64,000 nt of DNA. Origin: M0027 sp021713415 (GTDB lineage Bacteria; Pseudomonadota; Gammaproteobacteria; Francisellales; Francisellaceae). Positions 24,569-34,691 of the stretch are shown one piece after another (position 1 is the stretch's first letter; each line of letters opens with the position of its first letter). The DNA lies in the NCBI GenBank assembly GCA_021713415.1, contig JAKJJQ010000011.1, positions 1 through 64,000 on the forward strand, written 5' to 3'. The notes under the pieces were generated by a model, which worked only from the letters and a program-made list of their open reading frames with translations, searched no databases and was not told the origin of the DNA. Both the position numbers and the translations under genes were made by a program.

Positions 24569-25141
24569 CTAAAATTGCATAAAAAACCGCTCAGTACTTC
24601 TTAAAAAAGCAAAGAAGAATTCAACGATTGGTCTTTTTTTATAATTTGACTGTGCTTTTTTAATATAAATTGGTTGTGCCTTTGCAATCAATGCTGCCAA
24701 ACAGCCTGTTAACAAACGATCATCTATTAGTGCGATATGCTTAGCATTTGTTTTTGATAGTTGAATTACTTTCTCCATACCATCTGGATAAGGTTTTTTT
24801 CTTACCCCCGATATAAAACGAAATAAAGGAAAATACTTTTTAAAATAATTTAATCGAACTTCAGTTGGTTTATTCGATAAGATATAAATATGATCCCCAC
24901 CAAATAGATTAACCAACTTAGTAAGCCATACCTTTACCTCTTTAGAAGGCTCATTTTCTCCATGTGCTGCTAAGACGCCATCAAAATCAAGTACAATGAC
25001 TTCAATACCCGATTGCTTTATTTTTACTAAGTCTAAATCTAAGACACTATTTACAGTAAAAGAGGTATCATTAAGTATGTATTTTAAATCTTTTCTATAA
25101 GTTTTTAACTCTTTTAGTGCAAATACTATGCGCTTTATCAC
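24569..25141 (-). CDS. HAD-superfamily phosphatase, YqeG-like
   Basis: A 190-residue phosphohydrolase. HAD motifs are DFDGVLA (I, nucleophile Asp about 52), ILSNKP (II), a Lys in RKKPYPDG (III) and IDDRLLTG (IV). The order and spacing fit the YqeG IIIA subfamily, related to phosphatidylglycerophosphate phosphatases. The motif I acceptor is DGV rather than the usual DNT. The gene begins with GTG, overlapping the rsmI stop by 4 nt (GTGA) with AAGGAA upstream, so translation is coupled to rsmI. Confidence 0.85.
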   Translation of the reverse strand: MIKRIVFALKELKTYRKDLKYILNDTSFTVNSVLDLDLVKIKQSGIEVIVLDFDGVLAAHGENEPSKEVKVWLTKLVNLFGGDHIYILSNKPTEVRLNYFKKYFPLFRFISGVRKKPYPDGMEKVIQLSKTNAKHIALIDDRLLTGCLAALIAKAQPIYIKKAQSNYKKRPIVEFFFAFLRSTERFFMQF

Positions 25142-26013
25142 GATTGTTCCTTATTATTTGTTAATGATAATGCATAATCATATAACTTATTTTTCTTTTG
25201 ATTAAAAAGCTTTGCTGTAATTGCAACTGCTTGTTTTAAAGAAAGCTCATCTAATAATATTTTCAGTGTATCTGTAAGCTTGGCATCTATTTCAGAGTTG
25301 TTATTACCATCTTCTACAAACGGTGCTTGGATAAGTATAACAAACTCTCCCTTTTGCCTTAAAACATCATCATTTAACCAAGTTAAAATATCTTGAGCAC
25401 TACCTTTAATAAAATGCTCATATTGCTTTGTTAATTCTTTTGCTAGTACAACTTGATTATATTCACCAAAAACTAAATCGATTGCTTTTAATGTCTCAAT
25501 TAATCGATGTGGCGCTTCATATAAGATACTCGTACCATAGTAGGCTTTGATTTGCGTTAACTGGTCTTCTTTTGCTTTACGCTTAGAAGACAAAAAACCA
25601 ACAAATTGGAATTGATCTGTTTTTAACCCAGAAGCAGAAATAGCAGCTATTACAGCTGAGGCACCAGGAATTGGAATAACCTCAAATGCCTTTTCTCTTA
25701 AATGATTTACAATCACATAACCTGGATCTGATATTAAAGGTGTACCAGCATCACTAACTAAGGCAATTGATTTACCTTCAGTTAAGTATTTTTCAATCTC
25801 ATCAATACGCTTTTTCTCATTGTAATGGTGATACGATATAAGCTGTTTTTGAATACCAAAATGTGTGAGTAATTTAGCGGTTACTCTTGTATCTTCAGCA
25901 AGAATGAAATCAACTGTTTTTAAAATTTCTAATGCTCTTAAGGTAATATCATTTAAATTGCCAATGGGTGTTGCAACAATATATAAAACACCTGTTTTTC
26001 TTTCTTTAGTCAT
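25138..26013 (-). CDS. rsmI: 16S rRNA 2'-O-ribose C1402 methyltransferase RsmI
   Basis: A SAM-dependent tetrapyrrole-methylase-fold enzyme that methylates C1402 of 16S rRNA. Diagnostic blocks: LYIVATPIGNLNDIT, ILAEDTRVTAKLL, ALVSDAGTPLISDPGY, PIPGASAVIAAIS, and ILYEAPHRLIETL. The length (291 aa) is normal. The ATG at 26013 gives the usual short leader before LYIVATPIGNL; the frame runs on to a TTG at 26058 but would then overlap the upstream ABC gene. It lies 23 nt downstream of the ABC ATPase and overlaps the HAD phosphatase. Confidence 0.95.
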   Translation of the reverse strand: MTKERKTGVLYIVATPIGNLNDITLRALEILKTVDFILAEDTRVTAKLLTHFGIQKQLISYHHYNEKKRIDEIEKYLTEGKSIALVSDAGTPLISDPGYVIVNHLREKAFEVIPIPGASAVIAAISASGLKTDQFQFVGFLSSKRKAKEDQLTQIKAYYGTSILYEAPHRLIETLKAIDLVFGEYNQVVLAKELTKQYEHFIKGSAQDILTWLNDDVLRQKGEFVILIQAPFVEDGNNNSEIDAKLTDTLKILLDELSLKQAVAITAKLFNQKKNKLYDYALSLTNNKEQS

Positions 26014-26036
26014 ATAAATAAAAATGCTATGTTGAT

Positions 26037-27809
26037 TTAATTTAATGGATAAAAGCAACGTACTTTATGCTTATTTCCAGTTAATTCTGGCTTAAGATCT
26101 TTACATTGTTCTTGTGCATACTTACAACGCTTATGATATAAGCAGCCAGTTACTGTTTGCTTTAATGTAACAGATTGCGTTTGAATGTCTAGTGGGAGTT
26201 TAGAATCTTGAGAATTAAAATACTTTTTACCTGGAATTGCACTTAATAAAGCTTCAGTATATGGGTGTTGTGGCGATTTAAGCACAATACTAGCTATACC
26301 GTATTCAACCACTTGACCTTGGAATATTACAATTACTTCATCAGCTAAAGATGCGACAACCATCAAATCATGACTAATAAATAAATAGCTTAAGCCTTGT
26401 TCTTTTTGTAAGTTTTCTAATAATTGTAAAATACTTGATTGAACGGACACATCTAATGCACTGGTTGGTTCATCTAGTAACAACACATCAGGTTCAGTCG
26501 ATAATGCACGTGCAATTGCAATTCTCTGGCGTTGACCACCTGAAAACTCATGCGGATAACGTAATAATGCATCCTCATTTAAACCTACTTTTTCTAATAA
26601 ATTTACTAAATAGGCATAGCGGTCATTTTTATCTCTATATAATCGATAAGCATCCAAACCTTCAGATAAAATATCTTTAATTAATAACTTAGGATTCATT
26701 GATGAAAATGGATCTTGAAAAACGATTTGTACACTTTGAGTTAACTGTTTAAAAGCTCGATTTGATAATTGATCATAGTTATGATGATGATAAAAAATCT
26801 TTCCACTACAGCGATGTTTTTCCAGGTTTAATAATGATTTTAAAAGCGTTGTTTTACCACTACCAGATTCACCTACTACGGCTAAGGTTGTTGCTTTCTT
26901 TAACTGAAGCGTTACCTTATCTAAGGCTACTTGATAGCCAATAGTACGCCTGAAAAAACCCTTTTTAATTGGAAAGCGTACAGAGATCGACTGTGCATCT
27001 AGTATAATCTTATTTGACGCTACTGGCCCAACGGCTAACTTTTCGTTTGGTAGCGCTTTTAAAAGCTTACGACTAAATGGGTCTTGAGGATTATTAAAAA
27101 AAGCTTCTGTTTGGTTCTTTTCAACTAATTTACCTGATTTCATTACAGCGATTTCATCGGCTATTTCTCTAACTAGCATTAAATTATGACTGATAAATAA
27201 TAAACTTAACGCTTCTTGTTTTTGTAGTAATCTAAGTAATTGTAAAATCTCTTTTTGGACAGTAACATCTAGTGCTGTTGTTGATTCATCTGCAATTAAT
27301 AATGACGGCTTTGCAGCTAATGCCATTGCAATCATTACCCGTTGTTTCATGCCACCTGAAAGTTCAAATGGATAACGATTTAAAAATGCCTTTGCATTTG
27401 CAATTTGTACTTTCTCAAGCAACATTAAGGCATCTTGTACTTTGTTTTTACTATCTAGTAAAGCCTCTAATAATTGTTGTTTAACCGTTAATACTGGATT
27501 CAATGCCAATGAAGGCTCTTGAAAAATCATTGATATTTCACTACCACGAACTTTACGCATCTTCACTTCAGATAAATTTAAAAGATTTTTTTGATTTAAA
27601 TAAATTTCACTGGGCTGAATATAGTGTGCTTGGTAAGGTAAAAGGCGCATAATTGCATTTGCAGTCATTGTTTTACCACAGCCAGACTCCCCGACCAACG
27701 CAAATGCTTGACCTTTTTCAATCGAAAAGTTAATACCATTAACAACTTTAAACCACTGATCTTGATCTTTAAGCCAGATATGTAAATCCTTTACATCTAA
27801 CAATGCCAT
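26037..27809 (-). CDS. yejF-like: Dual-domain oligopeptide-type ABC ATPase (YejF/DppDF-like)
   Basis: A 590-residue fusion of two ABC ATPases of the peptide/nickel family. The N half has Walker A GESGCGKT (39-46), signature LSGGMKQR and Walker B LLIADES. The C half has GESGSGKT, FSGGQRQR and VLLLDEP, then a C-terminal oligopeptide-type extension with four Cys in a C-x(n)-C pattern (CLYHKRCKYAQEQC) before the end. Such fusions energise dipeptide, murein peptide or microcin C uptake with YejABE partners. No permease or binding protein is in the window, so its partners are elsewhere. It precedes rsmI. Confidence 0.88.
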   Translation of the reverse strand: MALLDVKDLHIWLKDQDQWFKVVNGINFSIEKGQAFALVGESGCGKTMTANAIMRLLPYQAHYIQPSEIYLNQKNLLNLSEVKMRKVRGSEISMIFQEPSLALNPVLTVKQQLLEALLDSKNKVQDALMLLEKVQIANAKAFLNRYPFELSGGMKQRVMIAMALAAKPSLLIADESTTALDVTVQKEILQLLRLLQKQEALSLLFISHNLMLVREIADEIAVMKSGKLVEKNQTEAFFNNPQDPFSRKLLKALPNEKLAVGPVASNKIILDAQSISVRFPIKKGFFRRTIGYQVALDKVTLQLKKATTLAVVGESGSGKTTLLKSLLNLEKHRCSGKIFYHHHNYDQLSNRAFKQLTQSVQIVFQDPFSSMNPKLLIKDILSEGLDAYRLYRDKNDRYAYLVNLLEKVGLNEDALLRYPHEFSGGQRQRIAIARALSTEPDVLLLDEPTSALDVSVQSSILQLLENLQKEQGLSYLFISHDLMVVASLADEVIVIFQGQVVEYGIASIVLKSPQHPYTEALLSAIPGKKYFNSQDSKLPLDIQTQSVTLKQTVTGCLYHKRCKYAQEQCKDLKPELTGNKHKVRCFYPLN

Positions 27810-27895
27810 CGTCTTAAACTAATAACAGCCTTTTTGATTTAATCTTAGATTTAAGTATAGGTAATTTAATATAAAAATAGAATAAGAATAAAAAG

Positions 27896-28963
27896 TTAAC
27901 CTCTGGCAATAAAATACTGATGATAGACTTCATCAATTTCCTGCCAACGTTCGTCATCATGACTCATTAAATGTGCCGCTAGATAATCACGTTCACTATT
28001 AAATGATATCTCATCACCACTTGCTGCATACACTTCCATTAATTTCATACGGATTTCAATACTATCTGGTTTAAGTTTTAATGTTTGTTGTAATGTATGG
28101 CGCGCATCATCATAACGCCCATCATTTAATAATAGCATCGCCTCAACTAAAACTTCAGAAATATTTGATGCATCTAGCTCAGCCTTAGGTTGATAACCAC
28201 CTTCTAAACTACCAGCTTGAGGTGTACGTTTTTGATAGTCTAAGTTGTCATTTTGATTTCTTAAATGTTTCTTTTTACGTAACCTACGAACAATAATTAA
28301 AATAATAATGACAATAACGATCAACCATATAATGGTACTACCAATATGACCACCACTATCTTGACTATCTTTTTTCACAGGTGCTTGATTAACAGATAAA
28401 GTATAACCTTGATCCGTTCGAGTAACTTGACTTTGTGTATGATCAACTGATGAGATAATTGCATGATTATTTGAATCAACACTATTATTTGTATTTGTTG
28501 GTTCTGATTGACTTGAAGCAACAGCAGCTGTTTTTGGTGCTTGCTTCATCGATTGAACTGAAACTATTTTCGTCGCGGATGCTTCTGGCTGTGTTTTTGT
28601 TTGGGTATTTGTTATATTATCAGCATGCACACCATTTCGTTGAATTTTTTGATAGTTATCTTGTGCCTGATCAAGCTTTGCAATTGCCTGATCAACCTCA
28701 GCTTTAGTATCGGGTAATGACAACTGATCACCTAGGCGCACAACATTATCTACAACTGCTGGAGACGATGATAGATTTAAGCCTTTAATTGCTTTAATCA
28801 TATCTGATGTCGAAACACCAGAAGGCTTATGCTTAACAGCAATTCCCCATAAAGTATCACCTCTTGAGACAGTATAATCCGTAAAAGACATAGCCGAAAG
28901 TGGTAAGAACACCATTAAAACACTTATAACAAATACTGAGATAAATTTATGCCTAACTGCCAC
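27896..28963 (-). CDS. fimV-like: FimV-like LysM protein with C-terminal TPR-type domain
   Basis: A 355-residue inner-membrane protein. After a signal peptide (to about SAMS) a FimV-type LysM region reads YTVSRGDTLWGIAVKHKPSG, then VVRLGDQLSLP. A disordered Gln/Thr/Ser linker follows, then one transmembrane helix (about 206-224, TIIWLIVIVIIILIIV) with a basic stop, and a cytosolic end (about 275-350) with the FimV C-terminal pattern EAMLLLNDGRYDDARHTLQQ. Full FimV is far longer, so this is a minimal version. FimV supports type IV pili and polar organisation. The start is GTG (28963), supported by AAGGAG 8 nt before it. Confidence 0.85.
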   Translation of the reverse strand: MAVRHKFISVFVISVLMVFLPLSAMSFTDYTVSRGDTLWGIAVKHKPSGVSTSDMIKAIKGLNLSSSPAVVDNVVRLGDQLSLPDTKAEVDQAIAKLDQAQDNYQKIQRNGVHADNITNTQTKTQPEASATKIVSVQSMKQAPKTAAVASSQSEPTNTNNSVDSNNHAIISSVDHTQSQVTRTDQGYTLSVNQAPVKKDSQDSGGHIGSTIIWLIVIVIIILIIVRRLRKKKHLRNQNDNLDYQKRTPQAGSLEGGYQPKAELDASNISEVLVEAMLLLNDGRYDDARHTLQQTLKLKPDSIEIRMKLMEVYAASGDEISFNSERDYLAAHLMSHDDERWQEIDEVYHQYFIARG

Positions 28964-29065
28964 AGGGCTTACTCCTTAATTAGTAAGTCTTTCCATTTTT
29001 GAAATTTCTTTTAATTAACTATCCAGTTTACTAAATCTTAATGGTATTTCCCACTGGCTGATGCA

Positions 29066-29809
29066 TTAATTTGAAGAAATATATTTTTCTCTACGTACAT
29101 TTTTAATATCAAAGCCTTTTTCTTTCAGTAACTCATAAGCCTGATCAATCATATCAGGATTACCACAAAGATAAACGACATCTTCTAAAGGGTTTAAAGC
29201 TAATTGATCAAACTTACTTTGAACATAGCCTTGATGTTCATGACTTTCTAAGTCTTCAGCTTCTCTACTTAAACAGGCAGTAAATTTAATATTGTCATAA
29301 ACATGAGCAAATTGTAAAAAGTCTTCAGCATATAATGCATCTTTTCGATACTGAACACCCAATAAAATTTCTACTTGAATATTGGTTTTCGTTACTTTAT
29401 CCGCCAATTCAGGTAACATCGCTCGATAAGGTGCAATTCCAGTCCCTGTACCTACTAAAATTAGTCGTTTTACAGGTTCATCTCGTAAAACCAACCTACC
29501 TGCTGGGCCTGTTGCGCTATATTGGTCACCAGGTTGCATTTCAAATAAATTCTTAGTTGCAATACCACCTTCAACATAGGAAACTGCTATTTCAATTTCA
29601 TATGGATTATTATTCTCTTTTGGCATACTTGCGATTGAATAACTTCTTCTTTTGGGCTTTGCTTGTCCACAATCAAATAAAAACGTAATAAATTGCCCTG
29701 CGGTAAATTCAAATGCCTCACCATCGACTCGTTTTAACACTAAATGCTTAACATTTGGTGTAATCATTTTAGCGCTCACTAGCTCTAAATCAAATACTTT
29801 AATTGCCAT
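29066..29809 (-). CDS. fpr-like: Ferredoxin/flavodoxin-NADP reductase
   Basis: A 247-residue cytosolic flavoenzyme that exchanges electrons between NADPH and ferredoxin or flavodoxin. FAD-binding RRSYSIAS (54-61), the second FAD block GGIATKNLF, NADP-binding GTGTGIAPYRAM and the late CGNPDMI are all present. The protein ends in KYISSN, not the aromatic end of plant-type enzymes. AGGATA precedes the ATG. No partner gene is adjacent. Confidence 0.88.
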   Translation of the reverse strand: MAIKVFDLELVSAKMITPNVKHLVLKRVDGEAFEFTAGQFITFLFDCGQAKPKRRSYSIASMPKENNNPYEIEIAVSYVEGGIATKNLFEMQPGDQYSATGPAGRLVLRDEPVKRLILVGTGTGIAPYRAMLPELADKVTKTNIQVEILLGVQYRKDALYAEDFLQFAHVYDNIKFTACLSREAEDLESHEHQGYVQSKFDQLALNPLEDVVYLCGNPDMIDQAYELLKEKGFDIKNVRREKYISSN

Positions 29810-29925
29810 TATTTTATCCTAAAACAGATCATTTTCGTGATAGTTTTAATATCAACTGTATAAAATTGCTTTATATGATACCTAATCTTACTTGATTAGC
29901 AATGGATAAAAGCCATATTAATGGC

Positions 29926-31731
29926 TTACTTATTTTTTTTTACTTCTTTTTTAAGAATAATTTCTAACTCATTAATCATTGATGTTTGTGGGTCAACATA
30001 TGCTTTATCTTTATTCTTTTTTTGCCATTTTAGTTTAAGCTCATTAACAAGGCGTAAATCATAAGCTTTAAATAGGCTTTTTCTTAATTTTGCTCTATCT
30101 GGTTTTTCACCTAAAAATAATAATGATTGATAACCTGCCTCAATCGCTGCTTCAAATGTTTCTCTAACTATATAATCAGCACCTGCTTCTTCTAACTCAT
30201 AGACATGATGACGATCAATGGCACGCGCAATAACACGTTTATAAGGATAGTGGTGCTTAATTAACTTAACTAATTCAACTTGTACTCGACGGTCATTAAT
30301 TGCTGCAACGAATAACTTAGCTGATTTGATACCTGCTTGCTCTAATAATTCAAGACTTAATGCACTACCATAATAGCCCTGCCCACCATATTTATTAAAT
30401 TGTTCAATTAATGCAGCATTATGATCAACAACCGATGTTAGATAATCATTACCGTTTAGTAGCCGTGTAATTACTTGCCCAAATCTACCAATACCAGCAA
30501 CAACCGCATATTCTTTATGGTTAAGATTATTATGATGCATCTTATAAGCAATTTTTGGTTGGATTACTCGCTCAAATAAAATAAATAATAATGGTGTAAG
30601 CATCATAGATAAAGTAACTGCTAATACAAACATATCTGCAACTTGATCATCTAAAATATGTGAAATATCTGCAAATGCAAATAATACAAAGCCAAATTCA
30701 CCAGCTTGTGCTAATCCCAAACTAAATAACCAAAAATCTCCGCTGCCTAATTTAAATAGCTTTGCCAATAGTGCAAGAATTAAAAATTTAATAACTACCA
30801 ATATCACAGACCAAATAATAATTGTCGATAAATCATTGATTAACAGCATAAAATTAATACTTGCGCCAATTGAAATAAAAAATAAGCCCATCAGCATCCC
30901 TTTAAATGGCATAATTTGGCTTTCTATTTCATGACGATACTCACTATCGGACAAAACAACACCAGCAAGGAATGTACCTAATGCAGGAGAGAGACCTAAG
31001 TTATTCATTAATAATGCAATACCAACAACAAGTAATAAAGTAAATGCTGTAAAAATCTCTAACATTCTAAGATGTACAATATAGCGAAATAATGGCCTAA
31101 TCAAAAAACGACCGATTAAGATAATCCCTAAAATAACACCTAAAATAAGTAAAGCTTGCATCCAACCAGGTAATTTAATTAATGACTGGTGTCCATTAAG
31201 ATGACTAAAATCACCTAATGCTAGTAGCGGTAATAATGCAAAAATAGGAATAATCGCAATATCTTGACTTAATAATACTGCAAGTGAACTTTGACCTGCT
31301 TTTGTTTTAAGCCAACCTTTCTCTTGTAGAATCTGTAAGACAATTGCCGTTGAAGATAGTGATAAAATAAGACCAATTGTTAAGGCTTGATTCCAATGAA
31401 ATCCCCATAATAATGCAACAATCGCTAATGCTATTGTAGATAAAACTATCTGCAATCCACCTAAACCTACTAACTGTTTTCTCATCTGCCACAAAACACT
31501 TGGTTTAAGCTCAAGACCAATAATAAAGAGCATTAAGATAACACCAAATTCTGCGAAATGCTTAACACCATCTAAATTATCAGTAACAAAACCAATCAAT
31601 GGTCCAATGATAATACCTGCAATTAAATAACCTAATAATGACCCCAAACCAAGTCGTTTGGCTAAAGGCACTGCAATCACTGCGGCCAAAAGATAAATAA
31701 ATACCTGTTCAAATATATACACACAACCCAC
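29926..31731 (-). CDS. kefB/C-like: KefB/KefC-type potassium/proton antiporter with TrkA-N domain
   Basis: A 601-residue CPA2 transporter. About 12 membrane segments (residues 1-385) include GLGSLLGYLIAGIIIGP, FIIGLELKPS and SLSSTAIVLQIL. A C-terminal Rossmann KTN domain begins YAVVAGIGRFGQVITRLL (about 408). Kef systems expel K+ and acidify the cytosol during electrophile stress and are gated by glutathione adducts. That fits the presence of a glutathione-dependent formaldehyde pathway in this window. The start is uncertain: GTG at 31731 or at 31722, with no ATG near the first helix. Confidence 0.88.
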   Translation of the reverse strand: MGCVYIFEQVFIYLLAAVIAVPLAKRLGLGSLLGYLIAGIIIGPLIGFVTDNLDGVKHFAEFGVILMLFIIGLELKPSVLWQMRKQLVGLGGLQIVLSTIALAIVALLWGFHWNQALTIGLILSLSSTAIVLQILQEKGWLKTKAGQSSLAVLLSQDIAIIPIFALLPLLALGDFSHLNGHQSLIKLPGWMQALLILGVILGIILIGRFLIRPLFRYIVHLRMLEIFTAFTLLLVVGIALLMNNLGLSPALGTFLAGVVLSDSEYRHEIESQIMPFKGMLMGLFFISIGASINFMLLINDLSTIIIWSVILVVIKFLILALLAKLFKLGSGDFWLFSLGLAQAGEFGFVLFAFADISHILDDQVADMFVLAVTLSMMLTPLLFILFERVIQPKIAYKMHHNNLNHKEYAVVAGIGRFGQVITRLLNGNDYLTSVVDHNAALIEQFNKYGGQGYYGSALSLELLEQAGIKSAKLFVAAINDRRVQVELVKLIKHHYPYKRVIARAIDRHHVYELEEAGADYIVRETFEAAIEAGYQSLLFLGEKPDRAKLRKSLFKAYDLRLVNELKLKWQKKNKDKAYVDPQTSMINELEIILKKEVKKNK

Positions 31732-31958
31732 CAGATTATTTAGGCTTTACTATTAAGTTTAGACAAATATAAGGATTTTTAAGTTATATTTTTAATAAAA
31801 ATTTCATATCTACTTCATAATCATCCATAACAAATCTTACCTAAATAAACACCAGGCTATACTTTATATGGGTAAAATGATAAAATCGAGTGAAATTATA
31901 ATAGTTTAATAACTTTAATTAGAATCAAAAGATGACTCTTAAAAGGTAGATAATTATC

Positions 31959-32465
31959 ATGGCATTACTTGAGGTTTTAAAGTACCCTAACCCATTTTTA
32001 AAAAAGAAAGTTGATAACGTTAATATCGAACAAATTGAAAGTTTAAGTGAAACGATTAAAAATATGTTTGAAACGATGTATCACACCAGAGGTATTGGCC
32101 TTGCTGCAACTCAAGTCGGTATTAATGCACGAATATTTGTTATGGATTTATCTGAAGATCGCTCTAAGGGTATGTGTTTTATTAACCCTGAAATAATTGA
32201 AAGCCATGGTAGTACGTTATTTGAAGAAGGCTGTTTATCATTTCCTGGAGTATTTGTTAAAGTTAACCGTGCTGAAAAAATCAAAGTAAAAGCCTATGAT
32301 GAGACAGGCAAATCTTTTGAATTAGAAGCTGATGGATTAAAAGGTATTTGTATTCAACATGAAACTGATCATTTAAATGGCATTACCTTTTTTGACCACC
32401 TATCACCATTAAAACGCAAAATGGCTGAAAAGAAATTTAGCAAAGCACAAAAATTAAGTGCATAA
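31959..32465 (+). CDS. def: Peptide deformylase (second copy)
   Basis: A 168-residue metalloenzyme of the same function as the copy at 1189. Motifs: GIGLAATQVG (46-55, with Thr instead of the usual Pro before Gln), EEGCLSFPG (89-97, Cys92) and QHETDHLNG (133-141; His134, Glu135, His138). The N-terminal VLKYPNPFLKKKV matches the housekeeping deformylases. It is neither next to fmt nor similar in detail to the other copy. AAAGGTAGA lies before the ATG. Confidence 0.95.
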   Translation: MALLEVLKYPNPFLKKKVDNVNIEQIESLSETIKNMFETMYHTRGIGLAATQVGINARIFVMDLSEDRSKGMCFINPEIIESHGSTLFEEGCLSFPGVFVKVNRAEKIKVKAYDETGKSFELEADGLKGICIQHETDHLNGITFFDHLSPLKRKMAEKKFSKAQKLSA

Positions 32466-32565
32466 TTACTTAGATAAATGTAAATTTTAATAGCGCATAA
32501 ATTTGAGTATGCTAAAATTTCAGCTATTGAAAAAAGCTAAGATTTTATGAGTTGATAGCCTACTT

Positions 32566-33225
32566 ATGAATAACAATACAGCCAAAATGAACATGATCAA
32601 GCAACAGATACGAACCTGGGGCGTTAATGATCAACGTATTTTAAATGCTTTTTATGATTTACCACGTGAAAAATTTGTTCCAGAACGCTTCAAAGAGTCT
32701 GCTTATGGCGATTTTAGTATCCCTTTAGATTTTAATGAATGTATGCTAAAACCGATGGTTGAAGCTAAAATTTTAGAAGTGCTGAATATTCAAGCTTCTG
32801 AAACTGTACTTGAAATTGGCACGGGTAGTGGATATTTTACAGGCCTTCTAGCCAAACTAGCTCAATCTGTTGTTAGTGTTGACATCCATAGTTCATTTAT
32901 TACACAAGCTAAACATAAGCTAAAATCACTGGGCGTATTTAATGTTAAATTAATTACAGCCGATGCCATCAATGAGTTTAAAGATGAAATGACATACGAT
33001 GTCATCGTTATTACAGGCTCAACACCAGAAGTGCCAAAAATATTTTGTGATAAACTTAATGTAGGTGGACGCTTATTTGTAATTGTTGGCCAAGCAGATG
33101 CTCATGTTATGGAGGCAACCTTAATTACCCGTACTAGTGATACAGAGTTAGAAACCAAAAAAATATTTGAAACAGTTGTACCACCATTACATTCAATTCA
33201 GCAACCTGAGCGTTTTACTTTTTAA
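32566..33225 (+). CDS. pcm: Protein-L-isoaspartate O-methyltransferase
   Basis: A 219-residue SAM-dependent methyltransferase that repairs isoaspartyl residues in aged proteins. Family landmarks are the N-terminal MIKQQIRTWGVNDQRILNAF and PREKFVPE, KPMVEAKILEVL, the SAM loop VLEIGTGSGYFTGLLA and VIVITGSTPEVP. It is 17 nt ahead of the TolC-family gene, a linkage seen in many gammaproteobacteria. Confidence 0.9.
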   Translation: MNNNTAKMNMIKQQIRTWGVNDQRILNAFYDLPREKFVPERFKESAYGDFSIPLDFNECMLKPMVEAKILEVLNIQASETVLEIGTGSGYFTGLLAKLAQSVVSVDIHSSFITQAKHKLKSLGVFNVKLITADAINEFKDEMTYDVIVITGSTPEVPKIFCDKLNVGGRLFVIVGQADAHVMEATLITRTSDTELETKKIFETVVPPLHSIQQPERFTF

Positions 33226-33242
33226 ACTTTAAGGAGCATTCG

Positions 33243-34691
33243 ATGATGCGATATCGATTATTAACGATTACTAGTTCACTGATACTGTCTTTTGGACTTT
33301 GTTATGCTAACAGTAATGATCAAAACTATTATAACTTAAAGCAAGTTTATAATATTGCCAGTGAACATAATGCAACATATCAAGCAGCTTTTGAAACATT
33401 TAAAGCCAATATAGAAGGTGTCGGTATTGCTCGAGGTGCATTATTACCCAATGTTGGTGTTACCAGCCAGTTTAATTACAACTACACAAACCAAGCTGCA
33501 GCTGGCCAAAAAGAATGGTATTTTAGTAATGTAAATACGGCTACTTTATCTCAAGTATTATTTGATTTTGGCTTATGGTCTACTTATACACAAGCACAAT
33601 ACCAAGCTAAAGCTGACGCTATTACTTATGACACAGCCAGACAGACTTTAATTATTGATGTTGCCAGCGCTTATTTTAATATTCTACAAGCTGAAGATAA
33701 TCTTGCCTATAACCAAGCAAGCCAACAGTGGAATGCTGAATTATTAAAACAAACACAACAAAAGTATGATGTTGGACTAGCTGCAATTACTGATGTTCAA
33801 TCTACAAAAGCAAACTATGAACAATCTGTTGCTGATACCGTACAAGCTAAAAATAATTTAGAAAACTCCTATGAGGCATTAGCACAAATTACTGGCACTA
33901 TGATTATCGATGTTACGCCATTAAAAAATAACTTCCCATTTGCCAAACCAGAACCTACTAATATGCAAAAATGGGTTGATACGGCGATGAAGAAGAATCT
34001 TAATATCGTCTCAAATCAATTTCTAACTGAAGTTTCAAAAGAAGGAGTTGATATTGCCTGGGGTAATTTCTTACCATCTGTCACTGGTACTGCAACAGCT
34101 AGCCGTTCTGATAGCTATCAACAAAACCCAGATGAAGTAACCAATACGGCAAGCTTAACTGCTACTGGCACTTGGAACTTACTTAATGGCGGTAGTGACT
34201 ATGCAACATTAAAGCAAAGTAAATATACACTAAAATCTTCACAATACACACTCAAACAAAGTGAACGTGATGCACAAAGCTTAGTACGTCAAGCATATTT
34301 AACCGTCATGTCTGATATCAGTCAAGTTTCCGCATATGAGCAAGCTGTTATTGCCAATGAAAGTTCACTTAAAGCCATGCGCGCACAATATAATGTTGGT
34401 ACCAGCACAATTGTTGACTTATTAAACCAACAACAATTATTACTTCAAGCACAACAAGAGTATGCGCAATCTAAATATGCTTATATTAATGATATGCTAA
34501 CACTTAAACAACAAGCAGGAACGTTAGCACCACAAGACTTATATAGTATTAATCAATGGCTTGGATTAGCAGCTAAAACTGACCAATCAAAACCCAAAGA
34601 TACAATGAGCCTGCCTAACTCAAAGATGATAGACAAAAAATCACCTGATAATAAAGAAACGAATAAAACAACTAATAATACTCAATCATGA
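33243..34691 (+). CDS. tolC-like: TolC-family outer membrane channel
   Basis: A 482-residue outer membrane efflux protein with a signal peptide (to about LCYAN). Two homologous halves typical of the outer membrane efflux fold are visible: YNIASEHNATYQAAFETFKANIEGVGIARGALLPNVGV near the start and KEGVDIAWGNFLPSVTGTATAS in the second half. The C-terminus is a Lys/Asn/Thr-rich tail. It would form the exit duct for multidrug efflux or type I secretion; inner-membrane partners are not in this window. AAGGAGC precedes the ATG. Its last 10 nt overlap the convergent udk gene. Confidence 0.92.
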   Translation: MMRYRLLTITSSLILSFGLCYANSNDQNYYNLKQVYNIASEHNATYQAAFETFKANIEGVGIARGALLPNVGVTSQFNYNYTNQAAAGQKEWYFSNVNTATLSQVLFDFGLWSTYTQAQYQAKADAITYDTARQTLIIDVASAYFNILQAEDNLAYNQASQQWNAELLKQTQQKYDVGLAAITDVQSTKANYEQSVADTVQAKNNLENSYEALAQITGTMIIDVTPLKNNFPFAKPEPTNMQKWVDTAMKKNLNIVSNQFLTEVSKEGVDIAWGNFLPSVTGTATASRSDSYQQNPDEVTNTASLTATGTWNLLNGGSDYATLKQSKYTLKSSQYTLKQSERDAQSLVRQAYLTVMSDISQVSAYEQAVIANESSLKAMRAQYNVGTSTIVDLLNQQQLLLQAQQEYAQSKYAYINDMLTLKQQAGTLAPQDLYSINQWLGLAAKTDQSKPKDTMSLPNSKMIDKKSPDNKETNKTTNNTQS

